The notes below the pieces were generated by a model that saw only the letters and a program-made list of their open reading frames with translations, searched no databases and was not told the origin of the DNA. Below, piece after piece: positions 24,802 through 32,569 of a stretch of 64,000 nt of DNA. The translations under genes and the position numbers were made by a program. This DNA comes from an uncultured Collinsella sp. (GTDB lineage Bacteria; Actinomycetota; Coriobacteriia; Coriobacteriales; Coriobacteriaceae): NCBI GenBank assembly GCA_959027945.1, contig CAUFRO010000001.1:1-64000 (forward strand). The letters run 5' to 3'. The number at the start of each line of letters is the position of its first letter. Within the stretch, counting starts at the first letter, position 1.

Positions 24802-25428
24802 ATGAACCTCGTATTGCTCGGAGCTCCGGGTGCCGGTAAGGGCACCGTCGCACAGGAGCTCGTCGCCGAGTTTGGCGTCGCTCACATTTCCACGGGCGAC
24901 CTGCTGCGTGCTGCCGTTAAGGGTGGCACCGAGCTTGGTATTCAGGCTAAGAAGTACATGGACGCTGGCGAGCTCGTTCCCGACCAGCTCGTGATCGACC
25001 TTGTCAAGGAGCGCCTTGCCGCCGACGACGCCCAGCAGGGCTTCATCCTCGACGGCTTCCCGCGCAACACCGCCCAGGCTGTGACGCTCGATTCCGAGCT
25101 CTCCGCCATGGGTCGTGAGATTGATTGCGCCCTTCTGGTCGATGTGGCCCCCGAGGTTATCATCGATCGTCTGTCTTCGCGTCGCACCTGCCGCGCCTGC
25201 GGTTACACCGGCACCGCCGCCGATGTCACCTGCCCCAAGTGCGGTGGCGAGATGTATCAGCGCGACGACGACAAGCCCGAGACCATCAAGAACCGTCTCG
25301 ACGTCTACGAGAAGTCCACGAGCCCGCTCGTCGACTACTATCGTGGCCAGGGTCTGCTCAAGTCGGTCAACGGTGACCAGGCTCGCGAGACCGTGTACGG
25401 GGATGTCAAAGAGGCTCTCGGTCTATGA
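24802..25428 (+). CDS. adk: Adenylate kinase (zinc-lid form)
   Basis: About 208 aa. It interconverts ATP+AMP and 2 ADP. P-loop GAPGAGKGT at residues 7-15; AMP site DGFPRNTAQA near 83. The long LID has four cysteines (CRACGY and CPKCGG), indicating structural zinc. GAGGAGG fixes ATG 24802 over a TTG two codons earlier. The stop overlaps map by 4 bp (ATGA). Confidence 0.97.
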   Translation: MNLVLLGAPGAGKGTVAQELVAEFGVAHISTGDLLRAAVKGGTELGIQAKKYMDAGELVPDQLVIDLVKERLAADDAQQGFILDGFPRNTAQAVTLDSELSAMGREIDCALLVDVAPEVIIDRLSSRRTCRACGYTGTAADVTCPKCGGEMYQRDDDKPETIKNRLDVYEKSTSPLVDYYRGQGLLKSVNGDQARETVYGDVKEALGL

Positions 25429-26213
25429 TCAAGATTAAGTCTGCAACGCAAATCGAGCAGATGAAGAAGGCAGGAGCGCTATCTAAGATGGCGCTCCGCC
25501 ACGTTGGGGCCATGGTTCGTCCCGGCGTTTCGACCTTTGAGCTCGATCAGCTCGCGGAGCAGATTATCCGCATGCATGGCGGCACCCCGGCCTTTAAGGG
25601 TTACGGCGGGTTCCCCGGAACCATTTGCGCATCGATCAACGATGCCGTTGTCCACGGTATTCCCAACCCCGACATGATCCTGCGCGATGGCGATATCATT
25701 TCCATCGATACGGGAGCCGTTGTCGACGGTTGGGTCGGCGATAACGCTTGGACGTTTTTTGTCGGCACACCCACGCCCGAGGCCAAGGCCCTGTGCGAGG
25801 TTACGCGCGATTGCCTTAAGGCTGCCATCGAGCAGGCTGTTCCCGGTAACCATATCGGGGACGTCGGTTATGCCGTTCAGTCCCTCGCTGAGTCTCACGG
25901 TTACGGCGTGCTTCGCGACTATGTGGGCCATGGCATTGGCCGCGTGATGCACGAGGACCCCAACGTTCCTAACTATGGAAAGAAGGGGAGGGGCGTTCGC
26001 CTCCAGGCCGGCATGGTCATTGCCATCGAGCCGATGGTTACGATGGGTTCCAACCATGTGAGCACGGGCTCCGACGGTTGGATTGTTACGACCAACGACC
26101 ACCTGCCCGCCGCGCACTACGAGAACACCGTCGCCATTACCAATGACGGTCCGGTGATTATCACCACCGACGCGCAAGGTGCTTGGTGTTCGCTCCAAGG
26201 CGGAGAAATGTAA
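25425..26213 (+). CDS. map: Methionine aminopeptidase type I
   Basis: 262 aa. It removes the N-terminal Met of nascent proteins. Metal ligands sit in SIDTGAVVDGWVGDNAWTFF (two Asp), GHGIGRVMHEDP (His) and IAIEPMV (Glu), with a final Glu in HYENTVAITN. No N-terminal zinc-finger extension. Start codon overlaps the adk stop. Confidence 0.97.
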   Translation: MIKIKSATQIEQMKKAGALSKMALRHVGAMVRPGVSTFELDQLAEQIIRMHGGTPAFKGYGGFPGTICASINDAVVHGIPNPDMILRDGDIISIDTGAVVDGWVGDNAWTFFVGTPTPEAKALCEVTRDCLKAAIEQAVPGNHIGDVGYAVQSLAESHGYGVLRDYVGHGIGRVMHEDPNVPNYGKKGRGVRLQAGMVIAIEPMVTMGSNHVSTGSDGWIVTTNDHLPAAHYENTVAITNDGPVIITTDAQGAWCSLQGGEM

Positions 26214-26317
26214 CAAGTTCCATTTAGTTGTGGAGCCATTACGAAGTTATTACGATGCGTGCATACGTGTTGTAGAATACTCAATCGCTGTCGTTTTCTA
26301 GAGAAAGATGATTGCTT

Positions 26318-26536
26318 GTGAAGAAGGAAGACGCAATTGAGCTCGAGGGTACGGTAAAGGAACCGCTGCCCAACGCCATGTTTAAGGTCGAGCTCGAGAA
26401 CGGTCATTCGGTTCTGTGCAACATTTCTGGCAAGATCCGAATGAATTACATCCGTATTCTCCCCGGTGACAGGGTTGTCGTGGAGCTTTCCCCGTACGAC
26501 CTGACCCGCGGCCGCATCACCTATCGCTACAAATAG
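26318..26536 (+). CDS. infA: Translation initiation factor IF-1
   Basis: 72 aa, single OB-fold. Residues [20 protein letters not shown] and the end [11 protein letters not shown] are typical. GTG 26318 gives the family's normal N-terminus; TTG 26312 is an in-frame alternative closer to the AGAAAG site, so the start is not certain. The 104 bp after map may hold a separate promoter. Confidence 0.95.
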   Translation: MKKEDAIELEGTVKEPLPNAMFKVELENGHSVLCNISGKIRMNYIRILPGDRVVVELSPYDLTRGRITYRYK

Positions 26537-26686
26537 CGGCACGCATACACGCACTCCATTTCCGACTGCAGGCTTAGCTCAACCTACGGTCGGATTGTGT
26601 GTGAAGACCAGCCATAGTTTTAAACGCCTGCGGCTGGGCGAGTAGATAGTAGGGAAGTAGTTTGAGCGCTACCGAAAGGAAGAACG

Positions 26687-26800
26687 ATGAAGGTACGTCC
26701 TTCGGTCAAGAAGATGTGCGATAAGTGCAAAATCATTAGGCGCCATGGCAAGGTCCTCGTTATTTGCGAGAACCCCCGTCATAAGCAGCGTCAGGGTTAA
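26687..26800 (+). CDS. rpmJ: 50S ribosomal protein L36
   Basis: 37 aa: starts [19 protein letters not shown] and ends [10 protein letters not shown]. The zinc-binding C-x2-C, C and His are present (CDKC, CENPRH). GAAAGGAAG lies upstream. It sits between infA and rpsM, the standard place. The 150 bp before it contain an inverted TCCGAC/GTCGGA pair (about 26559-26594) that may be a small hairpin. Confidence 0.96.
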   Translation: MKVRPSVKKMCDKCKIIRRHGKVLVICENPRHKQRQG

Positions 26801-26814
26801 GAGAGGAGACTACG

Positions 26815-27189
26815 TTGGCCCGTATTAATGGTGTCGACCTCCCGCGTGAGAAGCGCGTTGAGATCGGTCTGACCTACATTTACGGCATCGGCCGCACCAC
26901 TGCGACGAAGATCTGCGTCGAGTGCAACGTTAACGTGGATACGCGCGTTAAGGACCTCACCGAGGATGAGGTTAACGCCATCCGCGATTATATCGATAAG
27001 AACCAGATCATGGTTGAGGGCGACCTCCGCCGTGAGCGCAACCAGAACGTCAAGCGCCTTATGGACATCGGCTGCAACCGCGGCCTTCGTCACCGCAAGG
27101 GCCTCCCGGTCCGCGGCCAGCGCACCCACACTAACGCTCGTACCCGCAAGGGCCCGAAGCGTCAGATCGGTGCTAAGAAGAAGAAATAA
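26815..27189 (+). CDS. rpsM: 30S ribosomal protein S13
   Basis: 124 aa, S13 of the small-subunit head. It starts at TTG with GAGAGGAG upstream ([18 protein letters not shown]); the conserved [15 protein letters not shown] and a Lys-rich tail close the protein. Confidence 0.97.
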   Translation: MARINGVDLPREKRVEIGLTYIYGIGRTTATKICVECNVNVDTRVKDLTEDEVNAIRDYIDKNQIMVEGDLRRERNQNVKRLMDIGCNRGLRHRKGLPVRGQRTHTNARTRKGPKRQIGAKKKK

Positions 27190-27203
27190 GGAGCGCTAGA
27201 TAG

Positions 27204-27608
27204 ATGGCTACTGCTAAGAAGAACGTTCGCGCTGCCCGTCTGAAGCGCGCGGACCGTAAGAACATTTCCGTGGGCCAGGCTCACATTCGTTCTACGTTCA
27301 ACAACACGATCGTTTCGATCACCGATCCCCAGGGCAACGTCATTTCCTGGAAGTCGGCTGGCCAGGTGGGCTTCAAGGGCTCCCGTAAGTCCACGCCGTT
27401 CGCTGCCCAGATGGCTGCCGAGGCTGCTGCCAAGCAGGCCATGGAGCACGGTATGAAGAAGGTTTCCGTCTTCGTCAAGGGCCCCGGCTCCGGTCGTGAG
27501 ACCGCCATCCGCTCCCTCCAGGCTGCTGGCCTCGAGGTCTCGAGCATCCAGGACAAGACCCCCATCCCGCACAACGGCTGCCGCCCCAAGAAGCGTCGCC
27601 GCGTGTAA
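27204..27608 (+). CDS. rpsK: 30S ribosomal protein S11
   Basis: 134 aa, platform protein S11. Conserved [38 protein letters not shown] and terminal [13 protein letters not shown]. 14 bp after rpsM. Confidence 0.98.
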   Translation: MATAKKNVRAARLKRADRKNISVGQAHIRSTFNNTIVSITDPQGNVISWKSAGQVGFKGSRKSTPFAAQMAAEAAAKQAMEHGMKKVSVFVKGPGSGRETAIRSLQAAGLEVSSIQDKTPIPHNGCRPKKRRRV

Positions 27609-27627
27609 CTGAAAGGATCGTATCAAT

Positions 27628-28224
27628 ATGGCAATCGACAGGACTCCTGTTCTTAAGCGCTGCCGTCAGCTCGGGATCGATCCCGCTGAGCTCGGTTACA
27701 GCAGCAAGAAGGAATCTATCCGTCAGCCCAAGCGCCGTCGCAAGGAATCTGAGTACGGCATGCAGCTGCGCGAGAAGCAGAAGGTCAAGTTCATCTATGG
27801 CGTTCTGGAGAAGCAGTTCCACGGCTACTTCAACAAGGCACGCAAGATGAACGGCGTCACCGGTGAGAACCTCATGATCATCCTTGAGTCTCGCCTCGAC
27901 AACGTCGTCTTCCGTCTTGGCTTCGCCCGCACCCGCAAAGAGGCTCGTCAGTCCGTCCGTCACGGTCACTTCACCGTGAACGGCAAGCGCGTGGACATCC
28001 CGTCCTACCGCGTCAAGGCCGGCGACGTCGTCGCTGTCGGCGAGAAGTTCCGTGACCTCCTCCCCATCAAGGAGGCCCTGATTTCCTCCGAGCGCTTTGA
28101 GGTCCCTGGCTGGCTCGAGGTCGATATCGAGAAGCTCTCTGGTAACGTGCTCGCTCTGCCGACGCGTGAGCAGATCAGCGGTGATATCAACGAGCAGCTC
28201 ATCGTCGAGCTCTACTCTAAGTAG
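27628..28224 (+). CDS. rpsD: 30S ribosomal protein S4
   Basis: 198 aa, 16S assembly initiator and, in many bacteria, the alpha-operon repressor. The S4 RNA-binding domain (RLDNVVFRLGFARTRKEARQ) lies near 90-150. The first 30 residues lack the Cys zinc knuckle (cysteines sparse), so this is a zinc-free form. Normal place between rpsK and rpoA. Confidence 0.97.
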   Translation: MAIDRTPVLKRCRQLGIDPAELGYSSKKESIRQPKRRRKESEYGMQLREKQKVKFIYGVLEKQFHGYFNKARKMNGVTGENLMIILESRLDNVVFRLGFARTRKEARQSVRHGHFTVNGKRVDIPSYRVKAGDVVAVGEKFRDLLPIKEALISSERFEVPGWLEVDIEKLSGNVLALPTREQISGDINEQLIVELYSK

Positions 28225-28256
28225 TCCATCCGGGCTGCTGAGGCTGGAGGTAATAC

Positions 28257-29198
28257 ATGTCAGAATTCATTAGGCCTCAGGTTCAGGTCGAAGAGATCAA
28301 CGAGACGTCTGCTCGTGTCTCCGTCGAGCCGCTCGAGCGTGGTTACGGCGATACGCTGGGTAACTCCCTTCGTCGCGTTCTTCTGTCCTCGCTCGAGGGT
28401 GCCGCCGTCGAGGCTATTCAGATCGATGGTGCGCAGCACGAGTTCATGACCATCCCTAACATGGTCGAGGATGTCACCGACATCGTCCTGAATGTCAAGG
28501 GTCTTGTCTTCAGGGCTCTCGGCACGACCGACGAGGCGACCGCCACCATCTCGGTTGACGGCCCCTGCGAGGTCACCGGTGCGGACTTCTTTATTCCGTC
28601 CGAGTTTGAGCTGGTCAACCCCGAGCAGCACATCGCTACGCTCACCGAGGGTGGCCATCTCACCATGAGCATGCGCATCGGCTATGGCCGCGGCTATGTT
28701 TCTGGCGAGGCCAACAAGCGTGACAACGATCCCATCGGTGTGATCCACGTCGACTCGCTGTACTCGCCGGTTTCCCGTTGCGCCAAGCTCGTTGAGGCTT
28801 GCCGTGTCGGTCAGCACACCGACTACGACCGCCTTGTCCTCGAGATCGAGACCAACGGCTCCATCGCCCCGCGCGACGCCGTGGTCCAGGCTGCCAATAT
28901 CATCAACCAGCATATGGCCGCCTTTATGAACCTTGCCGAGACCCCCGAGGTCGAGGAGGAGGCTTCGATCTTCGCTCCCGAGGTTACCAACGACAACGCC
29001 GAGCTGGACAAGCAGATCGAGGATCTGGACCTTTCCGTCCGTTCCTACAACTGCCTTAAGCGCGCCAGCATTCACTCGGTCCGTCAGCTCGTTGAGTTCT
29101 CGGAGAACGATCTGCTCAACATCCGTAACTTCGGTGTTAAGTCGATCGAGGAAGTGAAGGACAAGCTTGAGTCCATGGGCCTGAGCCTGAAGGCTTAA
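28257..29198 (+). CDS. rpoA: RNA polymerase alpha subunit
   Basis: 313 aa. The N-terminal dimerisation domain (LERGYGDTLGNSLRRVLLSS) and C-terminal DNA/activator-binding domain (LSVRSYNCLKRASIHSVRQL ... LLNIRNFGVKSIEEV) are both complete, joined by an acidic linker near 228-250. GGAGG precedes the ATG. Confidence 0.98.
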   Translation: MSEFIRPQVQVEEINETSARVSVEPLERGYGDTLGNSLRRVLLSSLEGAAVEAIQIDGAQHEFMTIPNMVEDVTDIVLNVKGLVFRALGTTDEATATISVDGPCEVTGADFFIPSEFELVNPEQHIATLTEGGHLTMSMRIGYGRGYVSGEANKRDNDPIGVIHVDSLYSPVSRCAKLVEACRVGQHTDYDRLVLEIETNGSIAPRDAVVQAANIINQHMAAFMNLAETPEVEEEASIFAPEVTNDNAELDKQIEDLDLSVRSYNCLKRASIHSVRQLVEFSENDLLNIRNFGVKSIEEVKDKLESMGLSLKA

Positions 29199-29228
29199 TG
29201 CTTCGCATATTTGAGGAGAAACTAGACC

Positions 29229-29696
29229 ATGCGTCACAACGTTAAGAAGGGCCTGAAGCTCGGCACCGATGCGAGCCACACCAAGGCCATGAAGAAGAGC
29301 CTTGCTAAGGCCCTCTTCGAGAACGACCGCATCAAGACCACCGAGACCCGCGCTAAGGCGCTGCGTTCGGTCGTCGACCCGATCATCACTTGGGCCAAGA
29401 AGGGCGACCTGCACTCTCGTCGTCTGGCTATCGCCAAGCTCGGCGATAAGCAGCTCGTTGCCGAGATTTTCGACAAGGCTGCTCAGGGTATGTGGCAGGA
29501 CCGCAACGGCGGTTACACCCGCATCATGAAGCTCGGCAACCGTAAGGGCGACAACGCTCCCATCGTTATCATGGAGCTCGTCACCGAGCCTTGCACGCCT
29601 AAGGCCAAGAAGGCTGCTCCGGCCCCCAAGAAGGCCGCTGCTCCCAAGAAGGTCGAGGCTGTCGAGGAGACTGCTGCCGAGGAGAGCGCTGAGTAG
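29229..29696 (+). CDS. rplQ: 50S ribosomal protein L17 with extended tail
   Basis: 155 aa. The first ~120 residues are ordinary L17 (MRHNVKKGLKLGTDASHTKA). The rest is a Lys/Ala/Pro then Glu-rich tail (AKKAAPAPKKAAAPKK, ending EESAE), as in several actinobacteria. Last gene of the alpha operon, followed by a strong terminator. Confidence 0.97.
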   Translation: MRHNVKKGLKLGTDASHTKAMKKSLAKALFENDRIKTTETRAKALRSVVDPIITWAKKGDLHSRRLAIAKLGDKQLVAEIFDKAAQGMWQDRNGGYTRIMKLGNRKGDNAPIVIMELVTEPCTPKAKKAAPAPKKAAAPKKVEAVEETAAEESAE

Positions 29697-29722
29697 ACAT
29701 TCCGTCTGCATAGGCTATATTC

Positions 29723-29753
29723 GAGGGGTACGTTCGCGTACCCCTCTTTTTTT
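29723..29753 (+). terminator. Rho-independent terminator of the ribosomal operon
   Basis: GAGGGGTACG, a short loop, CGTACCCCTC and seven T. It lies 27 nt after rplQ. Confidence 0.9.
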
Positions 29754-29788
29754 GTCGCGATACCGTTGCTTGTTTGTTGGGAGCGCCC

Positions 29789-30613
29789 ATGACTGCGCCG
29801 TCTGATTTCAATTCGATTTCCGAGCTTGACGCCACACTCGTATTTCGCGTGGCCTATGATGGCTCGTCGTATAGCGGATTTGCCGAGCAGCCGGGACAGA
29901 CGACGGCTGCGGGTGAGCTACGTCGAGCCATTGAGACGCTGCTTCGCCGCCCGATCGATCTGACGTGTGCGGGGCGTACCGATGCCGGCGTGCATGCCGT
30001 GGCTCAGTATATCAGCGTGCCCGTAACGGACGCTGAGCTCGCTTGTACGCGCCGTAGGTGGCTGCGGGCTATGGATGCCCTGCTGCCCAAAGATATCGCC
30101 ATAAACGAGGTCTACAAGGCCCGTAAAGGCTTTTCTGCGCGTTTTGACGCGCATTCCCGTACGTATACATACCGTATTGCCGATCGCGATGCGCGCCCCG
30201 TGCTGTCCCGCGGCGCCGTGTGGTGGCATCGCTATCCCTTGGATGTTGAGGCTATGTCTGCTGCCTGCCCCGCGCTGCTGGGCGAGCAGGACTTTAAAAG
30301 CTTTTGCAAGGTTGCCTCGGCCGTTGGCAAGCCCACGCATCGCTGCGTGATGCGTGCCGAATTTGGCCATGAGGTTGCGTTTGGCGAGGACATCCTGACG
30401 TTTACCATCGAGGGCAATGCGTTTCTGCATTCGATGGTCCGTACGATCGTGGGCACGCTTGTCGAGATTGGCATGCATCGCCGTGAACCCGAGTGGATGC
30501 GCGAGGTTATCGATGCTTGCGACCGTACCGCTGCGGGCCCCACGGCTCCTGCCTGCGGCCTTACGTTTATGGGCGTGGATTACGATCCCGCCGAGCTTGT
30601 CGTGCTCGACTAG
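29789..30613 (+). CDS. truA: tRNA pseudouridine(38-40) synthase TruA
   Basis: About 274 aa. Makes pseudouridine at positions 38-40 of tRNA anticodon arms. Catalytic Asp is in CAGRTDAGVHAVAQ. Further family blocks are YRIADRDARPVLSR and EGNAFLHSMVRTIVGTLVE. ATG 29789 has GGGAG upstream; a TTG five codons earlier is the alternative. truA after rplQ is a common gene order. Confidence 0.95.
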   Translation: MTAPSDFNSISELDATLVFRVAYDGSSYSGFAEQPGQTTAAGELRRAIETLLRRPIDLTCAGRTDAGVHAVAQYISVPVTDAELACTRRRWLRAMDALLPKDIAINEVYKARKGFSARFDAHSRTYTYRIADRDARPVLSRGAVWWHRYPLDVEAMSAACPALLGEQDFKSFCKVASAVGKPTHRCVMRAEFGHEVAFGEDILTFTIEGNAFLHSMVRTIVGTLVEIGMHRREPEWMREVIDACDRTAAGPTAPACGLTFMGVDYDPAELVVLD

Positions 30614-30774
30614 GGGAGGGCTCGACGTGTCGTGCGTCGACACCTGTCATCTGTGGGCTGCGCGTGTGCAACATCTGTTCTTGGCGTGCAGTGCAACCGG
30701 TGTCTCATTGCTTTTATTGCCGGGGTGTACCATGAACCACGTTTTGATTCATTGCTGTCGAGAGGACGGATAAT

Positions 30775-31815
30775 TTGGTTCGACGTGGCTCGCATCCGCG
30801 ACTTTCGGTGATCCTTGTGGTAGAAGGTTCGCCCAGCTATGCGATGCGTGCGCTCGAGAGTATCCAGAACCAAGACCTCTACGATTTGCAGATTGTCGTT
30901 GTCTGTCGCGATACTGCGCCCGGTGTGCGCCATTCGCTTCAAGTTGCTGCCGACAGGGACATCCATATTGATTTGATTGACGTCGAGGACGCGACGCGCG
31001 GCGCGTGGCTTCGTGCCGGTTTTGCTGCCTCGCGCGGCTCTCAAATCATCGCCATGAACGCCGATGAGTGGTTTGCTCCGCAATCCCTTTCCAAGATGGT
31101 CGATATCGCGTGCGATACTGCGGCAGACATAGTGTTCCCCACGGTGTCGCTCGACCGCTATGATGCACATCGAGAGCGCCATTCGCGCGTCTTGGATGCT
31201 ACTCATATTTCCATTGATAGCAAATCTTCGATGGTGGCCGGGTTGCCTCAGTTGATTTTGGGCGGCTTGGTTGCTCAAGTCTCTGGCGTGATGTATAGCC
31301 GTCCGCTGTTTGAGGCATGCCTCTTGTGCGACAAGGCGTTTCGCACAGTTGGGTTTATGGCATGCGCGCTCTCGCAGGCGCAGCGCGTCTCCGGATGCGG
31401 CGACGCTTGTTTCCACGCGGCGGCACCTAAGCTTACAGATGCCTTTGATCCCACCATGTATGCCAAGGTATCCGATGACACCCGGGCGCTCGACGAGCTT
31501 ACGGACTCACTCTCGGAAGCAGATAGCGGTGGTCGGCTCAAGCTGGCAAGCCAAAAGTTCTACTTTGCCGGACTGGTCGCCTGCATCGAGAATTTGTGTC
31601 TGAGCCCGCATGGGGTGTCGTCAATCGAGCGTTCCGCCCGCATGCGTGATATGCTCGAGGCGCCTCGAACCCGTCAGATGGTCGCCGCGCTCAAGGACAA
31701 CCATCGGGGACTCGGTCTGTTGTTTGGGCCGATCGCCAGCGCTAAGCCCGCGCGCTGCGTGATGTGTACGCATCTGGCAGCTTTTCTTAATCGGACGGGC
31801 GCAAAACCCGCCTAA
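30775..31815 (+). CDS. Family 2-like glycosyltransferase
   Basis: 346 aa. The N-terminal ~110 residues resemble a GT-A/family 2 glycosyltransferase: LSVILVVEGSPSYAMRALES, then GFAASRGSQIIAMNADEW, where NADE takes the place of a DxD metal site. The C-terminal two thirds are not recognised. No membrane helix, so cytoplasmic or peripheral. TTG start with GAGAGGA 9 nt upstream. It stands between truA and argR with no other sugar genes nearby, so the acceptor cannot be guessed. Confidence 0.65.
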   Translation: MVRRGSHPRLSVILVVEGSPSYAMRALESIQNQDLYDLQIVVVCRDTAPGVRHSLQVAADRDIHIDLIDVEDATRGAWLRAGFAASRGSQIIAMNADEWFAPQSLSKMVDIACDTAADIVFPTVSLDRYDAHRERHSRVLDATHISIDSKSSMVAGLPQLILGGLVAQVSGVMYSRPLFEACLLCDKAFRTVGFMACALSQAQRVSGCGDACFHAAAPKLTDAFDPTMYAKVSDDTRALDELTDSLSEADSGGRLKLASQKFYFAGLVACIENLCLSPHGVSSIERSARMRDMLEAPRTRQMVAALKDNHRGLGLLFGPIASAKPARCVMCTHLAAFLNRTGAKPA

Positions 31816-31947
31816 ACGGCTCATTACGAAACAAACTTGCATAGAATTGTTTCGAAATGCGTTCTTATACACAAAAGCCTTCAAATAGCGTTAAACTATT
31901 CAATCACTGATTGATTGTCTCCGCCATCTTTTGGAGAGAGGGTTTGT

Positions 31948-32385
31948 ATGGCTAAAAAACGCAATGGGCGCCAGGATGCCATTAGAGATATTGTGCGCAA
32001 TAAGGATGTCCGCACGCAGCGCGTGCTGGTCGATGAGCTCCGTGCTATGGGCTTTGATTGCACGCAGGCGACTGTCTCTCGCGATATTGCCGATATGGGG
32101 CTGCGTAAGCTCCCTGAGGGCATCTATGTTCTGGCAGAGGACCTGCACCTGCAGCGTATGGTTTCCGAGCTCGTAACGGGCGTTCTGCGTACCGATAATC
32201 TGGTTATGATCAAGGCTCAGCCTGGCACGGCTTCCGGCATCGCCGCCGCCGTTGATGCGGCAGAGTTGCCCGATGTGCTTGGCTCGCTTGCCGGCAACGA
32301 TACGATTTTGGTTATTGCCCAGACGGCCGAGGACGGCGAGCGTCTCGAGGCGCTGATCAATAAGCTGAGCAATTCTCGCAAGTAG
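31948..32385 (+). CDS. argR: Arginine repressor ArgR
   Basis: About 145 aa. The winged-helix N-domain (QRVLVDELRAMGFDCTQATV) is followed by the arginine-binding/hexamerisation C-domain (QPGTASGIAAAVD and LAGNDTILVIAQT). ATG 31948 has GAGAGGG upstream; a longer frame from 31915 is not needed. No arginine genes are adjacent, so it acts in trans. Confidence 0.95.
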   Translation: MAKKRNGRQDAIRDIVRNKDVRTQRVLVDELRAMGFDCTQATVSRDIADMGLRKLPEGIYVLAEDLHLQRMVSELVTGVLRTDNLVMIKAQPGTASGIAAAVDAAELPDVLGSLAGNDTILVIAQTAEDGERLEALINKLSNSRK

Positions 32386-32434
32386 GCGTGCGGGTCGTGC
32401 GCTCGGCATTGTGTGCGCTGACATAGTGGCTTGT

Positions 32435-32467
32435 AAGGGGCATCGACGTTGGTCGGTACCCCTTTTT
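32435..32467 (+). terminator. Terminator after argR
   Basis: AAGGGG, a ~20-nt loop, CCCCTT, then T-rich sequence ending CTTTTTG, about 50 nt past argR. Confidence 0.55.
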
Positions 32468-32508
32468 GTTTGCCGGTATAAAGACCGCCCGCCAGGTCGC
32501 TTCAAACT

Positions 32509-32549
32509 AAAAGGCCCCGAGCAGTTCAATAAGCTGCTCGGGGCCTTGT
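32509..32549. terminator. Bidirectional terminator between argR and the PBP gene
   Basis: AAGGCCCCGAGCAG-8 nt-GCTGCTCGGGGCCTT, a near-perfect stem with A-rich sequence left and T-containing sequence right, about 20 bp from the PBP stop. On the minus strand the T-run (CCTTTTAG) makes it a good PBP terminator. Confidence 0.75.
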
Positions 32550-32569
32550 TGGCTTTAGTCGCGTACTTC

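Noticed and set aside
23500..24885. Open frame antisense to secY
   Set aside because: His/Asp/Arg-rich composition of a shadow frame; secY is certain.
28260..29711. Long open frame antisense to rpoA and rplQ
   Set aside because: Produced by codon bias of GC-rich genes; rpoA on the other strand is unmistakable.
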